A stretch of DNA of 64,000 nt from Styela clava. Its lineage: Eukaryota > Chordata > Ascidiacea > Stolidobranchia > Styelidae. This document shows, one piece after another, positions 13,201 through 25,127 of this stretch (position 1 is the first letter of the stretch; each line of letters begins with the position of its first letter). Location: NCBI RefSeq assembly GCF_964204865.1, contig NC_135262.1:6200001-6264000 (forward strand), given 5' to 3'. The notes under the pieces were generated by a model. It saw only the letters and a list, made by a program, of their open reading frames with translations. It was not told the origin of the DNA and did not search any database. A program made the position numbers and the translations under genes.

Positions 13201-16200
13201 ATCTTAATTTGTTTTGCTAAAATTAAAGAGGTGATATAAAAATATTCATGGGTTGTTTGTTAGAAGTAAAAGGTCACGCTACAAACTTTGTTGTTGCATA
13301 ATGATAATAAAAAACCCATACAGATCTCATCCGAACAAATTTCGATACTCCCGTTCTATGTTACCAGGTTAGGATATAATGGTATTCCGATTTTCCTTGT
13401 TTAATTTTTAATACTAGTTCGGGGACTGTCTGTGTTTGCCAAGTAAATATACCCTTACCTATAGGTTTCAGTCCCTTCACACAACTTGATGTAAAGTAGG
13501 CGAACAAAATTAGTTACCTCCCTATTGGTACACAGACTTCGGGAACCCAAATTTCTATATACTTATATATCTAATTAATAATAATAATAAGTATATGTAT
13601 TCAGGTAATTGCGAGTGCCGAAGACAATGAAATGAGAAGAGCTTGTTTGAATCATTACACCGAGCTGATGAGCAAAGTATGGGAGTTCTTTATTGTGCGG
13701 TGAACTTAGCACATGCTACCTAATGAAAGATTTATTGATTGTTATTTTATTATAGTACATTGTAGGATGTGCTAGCGACACTGAAGCAAAGCTGAAGCAT
13801 AACAAGGCGAAATCAGAAGCAATCGGTAAATTTTACTCTCGTGGTAAAGGCGGTAAAAATGAAAAGCGTGTGCAATCAAGAACTCACGCGGAAGGCGAAA
13901 TCGATAAAGCCTACGCGAGATTTCTCGCAAAGCTGGGATACAATGAAGTATGTAAAATTACTGTCGCATGCTTAAATCTTTGTTCTTATTAAATATCTGC
14001 TTGAATCAAGATTACAAAAACCCAAGCAAAAGTTTGAAATCACTTTGAAGTAAAGTCAGAAAGACGGGTGGGACCATAGCTAATAGAACCCAGAGAATTA
14101 AGTATTTGTTCATAATGTTTTTCAATATTTAAGATTTTATCATTGCAAAAGAGTAACCAATCCACAAAAGATTGAGGGAGCTCACTGAGAATCGAAAACG
14201 TTTATTGGTGTATTTGTATTATCTGTTTATTAAAGAATGAATTAATATTTTTGGACGTGAACATTTACAGACTAACTAATCATTGTTGAAGTGTGTGACA
14301 TAGATATAAGCCTGTGGCATTTTTGTCAAAGTATATTCGAACATCGTTGATTATACATAATACATTACTACTGCCTACATTTAGCGCGTTCCGTGAAATG
14401 CACTTTGTCAAATATTATTTAAATCTCTTTTTTCGAGGCGAAAGAAAAACATGACATGGTTTCCGGCTATCTTGATGCTATTTCGTCATACAAGAATAAA
14501 ATGTCAATTGTGAGTCTATTACATATTATACAAATACATACATAGCCTAAAACTTATATTTTAAAAATACGTTTATACTTTTTTTATTATTGTGATATGA
14601 AAATTTTCACAATGTAATTCGTTCATATGTTTGAATATTGTGATTTGTGATACTAAGAAAAGCAATAGGAACTTTGAATTAACCCTGTTAACTAATTGCA
14701 CTGATCTAATGGATTTACAAAGTTTGAATCCAACAAAATTTGTTTGTCATAGAGGCCCTATAGGTCATAGCATAGGCTACTATATTTGTGAATTCAGCAT
14801 ACCATAGGTTTTCAGGGTTTTTGGTTTCAGCACATGGTTACACAAACCAATTCGAAAAAGAAGAATTTCACCCACATCAGTATGAAACAAAAATGCGGCG
14901 TACAAGTTTTGCACTAAAGTAAATAGATTTTGAAAATTATAATCAGCTTCAGTATTGAGAATAGCAAACCTTTCCAGTATTCAGAATATTCATTTGAAAC
15001 CCATGCAACGGGAAAAACAACACATTTAAAGACGAACGGGCCGCATAACATTCGCATTTGGCATATTTCCCCGGGCCGCACAATTTTCCCTTATGGGCCG
15101 CATTTGCCTCGCGGGCCGCAGGTTGCACACTCTGATATAGGCTAGTATATTTGTAAATTCAGCATAGCATAGGTTTACAGGCTTTTTGGATTTAGCCAAG
15201 TCACACATACTAAATGGGAAAAGAACTTATGATAAATTGCAGCCACAAAAACCATGCAAAAATGTTCGTATTGAGCTGGGCTGAAAATATTGAAACATTA
15301 ATGCGACGTATACTTTTTTCACTAAAGTCAATTAATTTTTAAAAATACTTCAAACCCATGCAACGCAAAAAACAACACGTTCAAAAACACTTACGTTAAT
15401 TTCATGAAACGTCGTCGCTTGATTGCATGGCAGTCTAACTCTAACTTCCAGTGCCTAAGCATTCTGTTTACAATGTAATATTGTTTAAATCTTTATGAAA
15501 CTAAAAAATTTATGGAACCAGAATTAAATACAGAAAACAGAGGTTGATCCCCTTTCTCACGAATATACGATTTGCGTTGATACAAGTCCCGCGCAGAGTT
15601 CTCATTACCACTTATCAGAGGCCGTTTCCGAACCGCGGTCGATTTTTATTGAAGATGATTTTTAAACTTCGTCAGTAGAAATTATGTAAATAGTAAGCGC
15701 CAAGATACAAATAAAGTCTTCAAAATATATTTTACGCGAAAATTCCAATGACTAAATTCTGCGGCGTATACGTACTGGTTTACCGGTACCGTCTAATACA
15801 CAAACATTCTCTAGAGAATAAAATCCATCGTTGGGAGCTCCAGGTCATGTCTTTCAAAAACCTAAAGACTAACCAACACTACTAAACTTTAAGTTATCTA
15901 AATAAATGTTACGTAAAAACTCACCCTTTGTGACTAAATATATTCCCTAACAACTATCGTTGCGGAGCTCCAGAAAATGTTTTTGAAAGACCTAACGACT
16001 AACCTACACCACTAAAAAACTTCAGTTTAGGTGTGGTCATAAAGCCGGTGTGTGCCGGTGTAGAAATACTGGATTAAATTAAGAAAATGGCACAACCTAC
16101 CATTCATATGATCAAGAGTTTCTATTACATAAACAGTTATGTGAAATCACTTTTTATGTACCGGTAGCTAAGTTCAAAAACAATTAGGATACTGCAGACT

Positions 16201-19200
16201 ACAATGTAGACCAGGGGTCACCAACGCGTTGCCCGCGGGCACCAAGTCGCCCGCGAAGACCATATGAGTCGCCCGCAGGTCTGTTCCAAACTAAGCTTAA
16301 TAACGGCTCTTATAAGTAAGCTACATCAATTAAATTTTGTCCTTCTATTTTAGTATAAATCACACTTATATGGAACTGAGAATAACACTATATTGATTAT
16401 TGTAACCATCAACCTTATTTTTATTTGACCCCAGTAATGTGACGGGTCAATTAACACTCTTCCAATTATGACATCACACTGAGATCACTTTCCACGAACC
16501 CGCGCTTTTTCTTGTCCGTTGGTTAGCGGAGCAGTAATAATACAATTATTGATTCCAAAGAAAAATCCATCATTTTCACGATGAAGGGTAGGTGTATATA
16601 TTTATACCACCATAAAAACAGACTGCGTGTGTCTCATTAGTGGGGCGATTTTAGCGACGGCAAAGCCGAGAGATATTTCACATCTTGTCACGTAATCTTC
16701 CGCGCTAACTACCCACTGGTCAGCACAGTACGGACAGAAAAGAAAAAGCTCGCGATTCAAACCATACAGCAATCCTATTTTACGAGACCATCGTTTGTTT
16801 CAACCTATCCTTTCGAATCAACATTTTTGACAAACTCAGGATAGGAGGAGATTTACATATTTATCCCGGAGGAGAAGATAGCCGATAGGACGGCTTAACC
16901 ATATGACAAATCAGGAAGGAAGCCTTAACCGACCAGCGGTTACCTGAACCACCCAAAGGCGGCGAGGAGTCCAGCAATCCTTTCGCACATAACTATTCCC
17001 GCATGGGGTTCTAACCTGCGAACCTAACGCTTAACACGATGGGCCATAGCGCCGCGACTCACTCCACCATGAACAAACATGGAACACGCCTCACTGATGA
17101 AAATCTGCAAGACTCGGTCAGAGTTACAGTGTCAAGTTACACGTCGGGGTATAATACTATGCAACATTTGATAGTACAACTGTTAAGTCCATTTTATCTT
17201 AGACTTGTGCAGAGTGTTTGTAAATAATTCAAGTACATTGTTGTTTCCTATGAAAATCAATTTAACACTCAGTTTTGAAATATGAGTGTTATTGATAGAA
17301 ATTTATTTACAACGTTGTGATAATCGTTTGATTTCCTGAAGAATCCTAAAGTTTATTAGTGTCTATACTTCACTAAACACCAGTAATTATATCAATAATT
17401 GAAGCTTAATCGAGCAACTGATTTTTTTGGAAGTGTACATTGAACTGGTAGCCCGCAGCTTAATCTGTACCCTAAAAGTAGCCCTCGGCTTCGAAAAGGT
17501 TGGTGACCCCTGATGTAGACTATGTTGCTATTTTCGAAACGCGGCAGATAAGCACTAATTTTTAGCAAATTTTTACCCATAATTTTCTCGCGAACACTTT
17601 TATTTGGGGCTATTTCACATTTGATACGAGGTACTAGTAGTAGTAGGCCTACAGTTTTATGATATGCTAGGATACAGATAGGCTCAAGAGGAACAACATA
17701 CCACTTCCTGCAAAAGTCTGATTTTCTTTCCAGTCCACTTGGATAATTTGGGCGCAAGATAGATCCACTCTCCACCAAATTAGTTAGGTAAATCCACTCG
17801 ACTAACGTTGCAGTTGAATTTTCGCTATCCAACCGTCTTCTCAAATCGCGGCCTCGCGTACAAACTACGAATAGGCCGGAGCTGAATTTAGTGTTGCCAA
17901 ATAGTGAACAAGCATAATTTCTGATATTGCAGTCAGATAAAACATTTTTTGTCCAAGATCAGAATTAGGCATAAGATTAAATTCTGACATTGGAATCAAT
18001 TCTACTTAAATCCAATTTTAACATTTTTAAAGTTTTGATATTGGTCTAAAATTAAAACAATTTCACTTTTGATGGTCGAAGCACCATATTTGGCTACTGT
18101 ATTTAACAGTAACAGTAAGGTAATACCAGCAAAGGATAAAATTCACATTGTTTCCACAACTCAGCTTGAAGATAAACCAGTACCACCAACTGAATTCGAT
18201 ACTTTCAACGAAACATGTTGGAAAGAGGCAATGGGCAGTACGGAAAAATATGGCAACGGCTATTCAGATCTCTCATCCGAAGATATGAAAAAAGAGAAAA
18301 CTCGTTTCTACGAAAACTACAAAGAACAAAATCGTAATAGATATGAAGCGACTATTGAAAGAGTAAGTGTGACTGTTTCCATAATCCCCGTGAACTATAA
18401 ATTTGGAGAGATTCAAATCGATGTGTTCATGTCGATTCATGTTATAATAAAATCAAACAGAAATCAGAATTTAACATCCAATCCAACTCTCCTAGATCCT
18501 CACTTAGAATACTCAGTCATAAATTATAGGTTGAGCTATACTTGGTCGGAAGATTGCTTCCACACGAATAGAGTAATTTTCTAAATTCTAATTTTAGTTG
18601 GGAATCATGGGTTGCATTGGCTTTGCGAAAGCCATTCAAAACAAACTTATTAAATGCATGTCTGCATTATGAAGTGATTTATAGTAAGTAAGTTGGTCTG
18701 GCGAACAAAATTTTATTCGTTTGATTGCGTCACGACAACAATCCCTCACATAAGCTAAATTACTATTTATCTTTTGTACAGCTTGAAATGCCGGGAAACT
18801 ATATGGAAATGTGTCGCCATCATAGCACAAATGAAGTCGAAGACGAGGTACATTTATTAAAAACTCACAATTACGAGCAATACCACAAACGTTATTCAAT
18901 TATACTGTTGATTCTATTTTTAAACGTTTGCCAGTTTAAAACAAAAATTAGGGTGTTCTACTTCCTTAGTTACTGAAATTGCAAGCAAGAGAAATATTTT
19001 TATTGGATACGTGAGCATTGAATACTGTAGTGTATAATATACACCGACTCTTTTGTAACGACAGCAAAGGCATCAAAACGAGACTTGACTATTCAAGTAC
19101 TTTGATATATGATTTAAATATATTTTCAGAGTGAGGATCAAGATTTATATGCCACAATAAACAAAGTCGTCGACCAATACGAAAAAAAGATCAACGAGGT

Positions 19201-22200
19201 ATTTTGGTAGTTGAAGTTACATAAATATATATTGTCAGTAGAGCGCGTACTGTGAGGCCGCAAAAAATCTGAAGAAATTAATACAATGCGTTGTTTATGT
19301 TTTTTCATTACGTCTGCTGTTTTATTCGTAAAAATAATTTTGTATTTATAGATACGAGAAGGTGGAGAAGTAAGTGAAGATTTTGTTCGAGAAAAAAGAG
19401 GTTCGCTTTACAGATCAGCCGTTCGGGAATTCAATAGTAGTAGTATCAACAGAAAAGGGAACTTTCGTTATTACATAAACATGTTGGAAAAAGCTGTGCA
19501 AAAAGTGGAACCTGTCCGAATTGCGCCAAGCAAAGAGGTAAGCAATGGTATTTTTATTCGAAATTCATGAAATTTGTATGAATCAGCAATGAAATAAAAT
19601 GCAGAGAATAAGATCAGAACATTTTGCTAATATATTTTACGCTTTGGATTTTTTTTTCACTTTTCAAATACTTATCAGATCGCCAGCAGCCTTTGAGTGC
19701 GGTATATTAGACCAGATATAGTCAAAATCCCTCTACCTTGTTCGTCTGCACAGTAACTTTCTGTCTTCGTTTCATCAAAACATTTTTTTGTTGTTTCAGT
19801 GGATTATATTTACCACTCTAGAAATTGGAGCATTTTAATAACTCCTATGCTGAACGTATTTTGCTATGTGGAATTCATCTTCACCTATAGGTGTATAACT
19901 TGAAACTTTTAGGTTTTGTGCCAACCGCAATTTACTAACATTTATGCACAATTCTGACTTTCTTCGATCAAACGTGCCTAAATAACACAGATTTGCTCAT
20001 TTAATTTTAAACTAGACTCCTTGTCAGATTTATACAATTTCCCCTTCTCGTGAACGACTGTTTTTTCTTCAATATTCTTCGATATGAACTTTTTATTTTA
20101 GCGTCTCCTGAACATGAAACTGAAAAATTATGTTGCTGATTCTAGTCGACAGTTTGATCAAGAAATGGAGCAGGTAGATGGCTTTATGCGAACACTCGGC
20201 AATGTTCCACTGTAGAGATCCACGTTATTGTGAAATATTCCAATCCATGTCACATTGTCCATATTCTGCCTCAAATACAGATATACAAACAACTAATGGC
20301 ACAACCCTTTGCTCTTTGTTCTTTTTTGGATCTCTGACTTTTGTAATCAGTCGTTCTGTCTGTTTATATGTCTAGATTTAGCGCCTGAATGACTGGACAG
20401 ACCCAGATTCAATTTTTCATGGGGGTTATCTCAATTCATTTAAAGTCGGATAAATGTTGCGTTTTCATCACAGCAGACAAACGGGGAAATTTACAAATTT
20501 TCCGTTAACTAAGTCCAAAATTAAAATTTCTAGAAGACGCGGTATTAATATTTCTGGACTGAATTTAAGCTTAATCCATGGTAATCCTCTGGCGGGACAG
20601 ATCCTCGTCAGTAAAATTATTACGCATCGTGCGCTTACGATATCATAATACAAACTGTCTTGGTTTCAATGTAGGGATGATTTCTTTTTGTCAAATTTGG
20701 GTACTCAAGATCAAGTCCACGAATCCAAGTTCATGAAAACAAATAACTGGCTCACTTTTTTCATCCCCTGGATAAATATATATGTGAATCCTAATAATAC
20801 CGTTTTTTGCACGACATAAGTTTAAAACCGATAATGACTTGCGCCTTCTGATGTTAGAATCCAATTTTTTCAGATTAATGGGCTTTTCATTGGACCTGTA
20901 GCTTTAAATGCAATGGTGCAAAAAGCAAAATTAAAATTGTGTGAAAAATTCAACGACAGAACAAAAGACGATGAACCAAGAAATGTTGTAGAGCGGCATC
21001 ATAACGACTTAATTCGTAATTTGGACTCAAAATGGGAGTTACTGAAAAAGGAAAACGAAAGAAATCGCGTATGTTACATTCTATATCACCCAGGTCAACT
21101 GCAGCATGTTCTATGGGTACCGTATATAAATAAAAGTAATCTTGATCGTTATCGTTTGAGATGGAAATAAAACTTTAATGTCTGTGTAGATTAACATAGC
21201 TGAATTACTGCGCGATTTGTATTATATTTAGTTTAACATAAAGAAATAAATCGAATAACCAATAAAATCTCAATAAGATATACAAATTAAGTCGCTCCAG
21301 AAGTATGTGTTCCAATATGAAGGTAACTAATTTTGTTTGCCTACTTTACATCAAGTAGTGTAACGGGGCGGAGGCAGGAGGTATATTCATGTGGCTAACA
21401 CAGACAGCCCCGAACTCGTAATAGAACTAAATAAAACTCGTAATAGAAGAAAAAACAAAATAAAATTATGGCCTAACCCTAATCTGGTACAAATGGTACG
21501 GGAGCACCCAAATTAATTTCATTCTAAATAACGATATCTAAATTTTTAAGATACATGGAATTTATTCTTTTTGCAGGTTCATTACGAACTCGCAAAAAAC
21601 CAACTGGAAATGAAGTTGGTGAAACGATATCACTCTAGCATGGATCAGGTGAGCAATTTTTATCGTTGTATATTATTCAGTCAAGATCAAAGAGGTTTGA
21701 AACTTAGAACCTGTTAAAAAGCCATATCGCAGATAATTTCCTATTTAAAATATTTGGCGCTCCAGAAATGTGTGTACCAAAATGGGTGTAACTAATTCTG
21801 TTCGCCTATTTTACACCAAAGTGTGTAGAGGGACAGAAGCCTATGAGCAGGGGGTATATTCACTTGGCTAACACAGACAGAACCAAAATGAATTGAATTG
21901 GAATAAAACTATTATGGGATTAACACTATACTCACACTACGGGAGTACAAAATAATCAATATATGAAGTAAACTATTATATTAATGATACCGTAAAATTC
22001 AGCTTTTACAGAGCGGATATATTGTGGAAAAGAAATTGAAAAAATATCACGAAGATTTACGTCAAATTTTACTGCAAGATGCTGAAAACGAAGAAATACC
22101 GCTTTACGTCGCAAATGGTGGCAATAGAAATAGTTACGTCTCATACCAACAGTTCATAGGTTCCTTGCAAGCAAAGTTAAATGGTCTCTATGAGGAGAAA

Positions 22201-22263
22201 AAAACGTGGAATAAAAAGAACCATGGAATGATCGTTAGAGCTCTCGTTAATTTTGTTGGTTAG
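1300..22263 (+). CDS. Tandem-GTPase atlastin/GBP-like protein, 25 exons
   Basis: Exons read from GT-AG sites: 1300-1491, 1832-1948, 2386-2535, 4792-4854, 5531-5756, 5857-6017, 6408-6440, 6590-6629, 7170-7366, 9980-10123, 10570-10725, 10884-10943, 11272-11503, 12476-12666, 13605-13676, 13756-13947, 14438-14509, 18165-18362, 18782-18847, 19130-19198, 19352-19537, 20102-20173, 20874-21068, 21577-21648, 22012-22263. They join without a phase clash into about 1135 residues. Two GB1/RHD3 GTPase domains (about 1-303 and 328-654) precede a long helical region (655-1135). Atlastins and GBPs are dynamin-like GTPases that dimerise; atlastins fuse ER membranes. The start is the first ATG of the frame, with a stop upstream and an acceptor-like site at 1261-1267. 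It is not a standard atlastin: that has one GTPase domain, one helical bundle and a membrane hairpin. The least certain exons are 7-8 (linker) and the start of exon 18. Function is inferred from family only. Confidence 0.82.
2609..3765. mobile_element. hAT-type terminal sequences bounding a non-coding segment in intron 3
   Basis: The left end reads CAGGGGTGGCCAAC at 2609 and the right end is its exact inverse, GTTGGCCACCCCTG, ending at 3765. The style (CAGGGG... ends) is typical of hAT non-autonomous elements. A clean 8-bp target duplication is not visible, although the flanks share a TATACTG-like string. No transposase frame lies between the ends. A third, slightly mutated copy of the end at 3686 forms the palindrome listed separately. 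Confidence 0.5.
3660..3789. repeat. Near-perfect long palindrome built from a transposon end and its flank
   Basis: The left arm (about 3660-3714) and right arm (about 3729-3789) are inverse copies with few mismatches around a spacer of about 15 bp. Each arm contains a transposon end plus about 25 bp of the same flanking DNA, including the TATTGCAGTATAATT string in opposite orientations. Confidence 0.8.
5329..5356. repeat. (AT)n microsatellite in intron 4
   Basis: A short run of alternating A and T, beginning ATATGTATATAT and continuing as AT units, 175 bp upstream of exon 5. Confidence 0.8.
7741..9817. mobile_element. Non-autonomous hAT element with 8-bp target duplication
   Basis: The element starts CAGGGATGGCCA and ends TGGCCATCCCTG, and it is flanked on both sides by CGCACAAC (7733-7740 and 9818-9825). 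The terminal and subterminal parts carry repeated GAATACATTC/TTCGAATA strings. Short open frames inside show no transposase similarity, so I call it non-autonomous or internally decayed. It lies within intron 9 of the tandem-GTPase gene. Confidence 0.85.
11613..12000. mobile_element. hAT-like fragment with one recognisable end
   Basis: CAGGGCTCGGCAACC at 11613 followed by GCGGGCC-type sequence is the usual form of a hAT MITE end. I could not find the inverse end before exon 14, so the right boundary is a guess and the copy is probably truncated. Confidence 0.35.
13346..13548. repeat. MITE M1 copy (about 200 bp) in intron 14
   Basis: First of many copies of a recurring sequence, called M1 here. 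It runs from an ACTCCCG end, through ACCAGGTTAGG, TTCGGGGACTGTCTGTGTT and a GATGTAAAGTAGGCGAACAA core, to a TTGGTACACA...GG end. Full-length copies have imperfect terminal inverted repeats sharing AGTGTGTGTACCA. Confidence 0.8.
14772..15395. repeat. Diverged direct repeat around a hAT end in intron 17
   Basis: Sequence from about 14772 to 15037 recurs from about 15136 to 15395 (shared ATAGGCTA.TATATTTGT.AATTCAGCAT start and CAACG.AAAAAACAACAC end). The DNA between is rich in GGGCCGC blocks and ends GGTTGCACACTCTG, the inverse of a hAT-style end. It looks like a local duplication separated by a transposon remnant. Confidence 0.6.
16212..17512. mobile_element. Non-autonomous hAT element with 8-bp target duplication
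   Basis: The ends CAGGGGTCACCAAC and GTTGGTGACCCCTG are exact inverses over 14 bp. Both flanks are ATGTAGAC (16204-16211 and 17513-17520). No transposase is evident. A tRNA-derived SINE remnant lies inside at about 16838-17058. The element sits in intron 17 of the tandem-GTPase gene. Confidence 0.9.
16838..17058 (-). repeat. tRNA-derived SINE remnant inside a hAT element
   Basis: The sequence matches the SINE copy at 57219-57555 over long blocks, including ACCGACCAGCGGTTAC and GGCGAGGAGTCCAGCAATCC. On the minus strand a tRNA-like head is still visible, but its B box has lost the standard GGTTCGAATCC form and part of the tRNA-like region is missing. Confidence 0.65.
21293..21511. repeat. MITE M1 copy in intron 23
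   Basis: Same family as the copy at 13346, in the opposite orientation: GTCGCTCCAGAAG start, CTAACACAGACAG core, GGGAGCACCC end. Confidence 0.8.
21756..21947. repeat. MITE M1 copy, partly deleted, in intron 24
   Basis: Starts GGCGCTCCAGAAATGTGTGTACC and ends CACTACGGGAGTAC. The AACTCGTAATAG...CCTAACCTGG portion is shortened. Confidence 0.75.
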
Positions 22264-22324
22264 ACAAACTTGAAAAATCCAAAAACTGTGACGTTGTTAC
22301 CTTTAGAAGATGATACAAATACAA

Positions 22325-22534
22325 AGAGTAGTGTGAAAAAAGCATAGATTTTAATTCTCAAATTGTGTGAAAAGCATGTTTGCCAAGTGTAACGCAATGG
22401 TTCATGTTATACATTCAAATCATAATACATAGCAATGAGAACATAATAAAAAGAGTAGTGTAAATAAAGCATAGATTTTATATCTCAAATCGTGTGAAAA
22501 GCATGTTTGCCAAGTGTAACGCAATACGCAATGG
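22325..22534. repeat. Direct repeat of about 75 bp after the exon 25 stop
   Basis: Sequence 22325-22402 recurs at 22452-22534 with few differences (shared AAGCATGTTTGCCAAGTGTA). Possible AATAAA polyadenylation signals at 22445-22450 and 22463-22468 could serve the shorter transcript ending at 22263. If exon 26 is used, this stretch is intronic. Confidence 0.65.
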
Positions 22535-22850
22535 GTAACGTAACGGTCCAAAATGGCTCTTAAGTATTCAAGGGGAAGCAAATATTCAACTGCACAATCG
22601 ATATGCACGAGTCGACTTGACGAAAGCGTTTGAGATCGTCAGAGAAGCATGAGAATGAGTCTTTAAAATTACACTTTTATGCAACTCAATAGGGTGGTGG
22701 GTAGGGTTAGGGAATAATTGGACATGAAGAGTTTAAGTAGGGTGCAGTGTTTCCTAACCTGGGTTCGATGGAGCTGTTCCGGGGATTCGAAGATTCTCTG
22801 AGAGAATTGTATATCCTGGAACCCTATAACCCATACTACTAACTATGCAG

Positions 22851-23050
22851 AAATGACTATAGTTCAACGTAGATATACAACGTTAATCAACTCATGCACA
22901 TTAAATTTCAGTACACTTTATGGAAAATTTATATCGCCACAGATGTTGTACGCTTGGGTGTACTTTTCTATTATAGCGCTCTTAGGTGCTTTCTGCTTAG
23001 CATCACGAAATATCATTTTCATGGGTTATTATGACTCTATTGAAAGCTAA
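22851..23050 (+). CDS. Candidate alternative last exon with a transmembrane segment
   Basis: Exon 25 has a possible donor (G|GTTAGA) at 22258/22259, directly overlapping its own TAG stop. Splicing to the acceptor ending at 22850 (ACTATGCAG) restores phase and adds 66 residues in place of the last one. The added tail contains a hydrophobic stretch, WVYFSIIALLGAFCLAS, followed by a short polar end and TAA at 23048-23050. A C-terminal membrane segment is what an atlastin-like protein would be expected to have. The spliced form would be about 1200 residues and membrane-anchored; the unspliced form would end at 22263 and be soluble. A TACTAAC-like sequence lies very close to the acceptor, so branch-point use is unclear. 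Transcript support is needed. Confidence 0.45.
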
Positions 23051-24588
23051 ATATTTTCGTGACCGACACCTGTGGGCCTATGGATCGTTTTGTCATTTTG
23101 TATTTTTTTTTTCGTTGTGAAAAAATCGCTTTTCTTATTAACTACTCGACGAATTGAAATTTGCAGTGGTTAAAGATTGTTGTTGTTGCTAGAAAGCTAT
23201 TACTTTCATTTATTTTAAAATTCATGTGAGCTGTGTTCCATTAGTTTTGCCATTTGATGTTTTTGTGGTGACGTTAACAAATTCAAAAATTAATTGTAGC
23301 GGTTCTCGTGTTTAGCGAAATTCGCGAATTGTTTGGAGGGTACGGTAAACTGCGGTACTGTACAATATTTGATATTACAGTTGTGACTCGGATTATGGTA
23401 TTTCAATTCACGTTGAGACGGGAAGCATGGCCTGGAAACGCTGGGACAGTTCTGGTATACGTCGGTATACCCCGATACAGTTACCGTACTTGTTCCACAG
23501 TTCTAACTTTGTTCAGGATATGATTTTTGGGGGGTTTGTGGGTAAAAAAAAAATCGTTTTGGCTTTCGTGTCCATATATTTGCTCATTTGAACTAGCAAC
23601 ATTTTGAGTCGACATATCATCTTTCAGGTTTCGCGTAACCAATCAACAAAAGAATCTGCCTCCTCCCCGACGCCGACAGCCGGACACCATTGTGATAGAA
23701 TAATGGCTCTTTCCACGCATGTATTGGTATACTCGGTTACACCCCAATGATCATTTGGATATAGATGCTTTTTCAATAAGGCGGAATTGGAAGGTGTAAT
23801 TGAAGTGAAGCAAAAGTAACATCTTAGCAATATAAATACATTGGTAAACAACGGAAGTGGACAGAGTATGAAGCGTATTTCGAACATATCTCATAGTGGT
23901 TGTACGGTTAAGTTTACACAGATGACTTTTAAATACGTATTGTGATATTTTGGGGATGAGGAAAAAAATCAGAACGGAACACTGAGGTCGAAGAAAACGG
24001 GTGATTGGCTAAAAATAGGTGGAGAGCAATTCATGGACAAATAAATTAAACCCTCGCAAGACATTACTCACGCAGCATTATTATAGTTGATTGTTGTTAA
24101 TTTTACCGACGCAAATTTGCATTGTAAGAGGTCCGCAAAAAACGCGCCGAAATTCTTTCCAAAGCTTTAACATGCCGACATATTTATCCATATCTGATCC
24201 TGTTTCAGCAAATTCATCGTTCAATTCGGTCAATACAATATCAAGTAATAAGTTCTTCCCTATATCCAACAAAAATACGATCAATAATATCTTTATTCAA
24301 TGCTCAATTTTGTTTGTCTTAAACATCGTTAAAGCATTGTTTCCAGGTGCTGAATACTGATATACTGAAACTACCATAGGTATACTATCAATATTTAATT
24401 CAGCCAGACTTTTACAACTTTAATATGACTTTTTTGTGTAGCTGAAAATCACGAATTGTCGTTTAGAAGCAAAGCAAAATGAGAGTAGATATTGCCTGGG
24501 GGTTGTTCCAAAAACTGTATCACGGTGGTGGATACTATGACTGCATGTTTTCAGAAGTCGTGATATTTCCAGTATTGAATTATTGAAC
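23051..24588. other. Intergenic sequence between the GTPase gene and the GT31 array
   Basis: No supported gene. The last 150 bp (from about 24470) contain a TGGTGGATACTATGACTG block that also occurs just before unit 4 at about 40270, so the array's upstream flank begins here. Short open frames are not supported by homology or by codon pattern. Confidence 0.5.
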
Positions 24589-25127
24589 TTTCCAAGCCGA
24601 CAAGTTGTTGCTCGTATCTCTCGATGAGCATCAAATTTCTTTAACTATAGAACTAAACACAAACGGGGAAGCAGAAAGTCATAATGAATAGGCCACTACT
24701 ACGTATTGCATAGTCGAACAAAAACAGTTAAAGAATGGCCTGAATATCAAGTGCTCAGCAAGCCTACCGTCGCGATTGTCATTGCATGCGTATGATAAAC
24801 AGAGAAGAGACATTTTTGCGTAGCCTACTGAACAATTTGTGAATACCCGTAAAATAAGAGTAGTAAGTTGTTCGTAGCGTGACAGATTATACAAGGTACA
24901 GTCGACAGACATTCGAATTCTGGTGTCAATACTCAAGAGATGTTAAAACTGACTTTGGCATAACAATTTCTTTAATCAACAATTTATATTTATTGCTTGA
25001 ACAGCACGAAAGAAATGTTCATTCACGTATACTGGAAGTAAAATGCTATTAAATTGCTCCTCCACATTCGGCTGTTATTAGTTATATATATGTTATTAGT
25101 TCTAAATATGTGCATGCCCCGTTTTCG

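Larger units (their letters stand above)
13605..22263 (+). other. Helical C-terminal region: five exon-pair modules resembling atlastin 3HB domains
   Basis: After the second GTPase domain the coding exons alternate short and long, all in phase 0: 72+192, 72+198, 66, 69+186, 72+195, 72+252 nt. Exon 15 plus exon 16 align by eye with the atlastin middle domain, including a helix resembling AIGKF...GKGG against the family's KLF...KMGG. Later pairs keep the same lengths and charge pattern with weaker identity. Module residues are roughly 655-742, 743-832, 855-939, 940-1028 and 1029-1135; the 66-nt exon 19 (833-854) is an extra half-module. The long introns hold a 1.3-kb hAT-type element, a direct repeat and two MITE copies. 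Confidence 0.6.

Noticed and set aside
17392-17844. 150-codon minus-strand frame
   Set aside because: It crosses the end of the hAT element at 17512; chance open frame.
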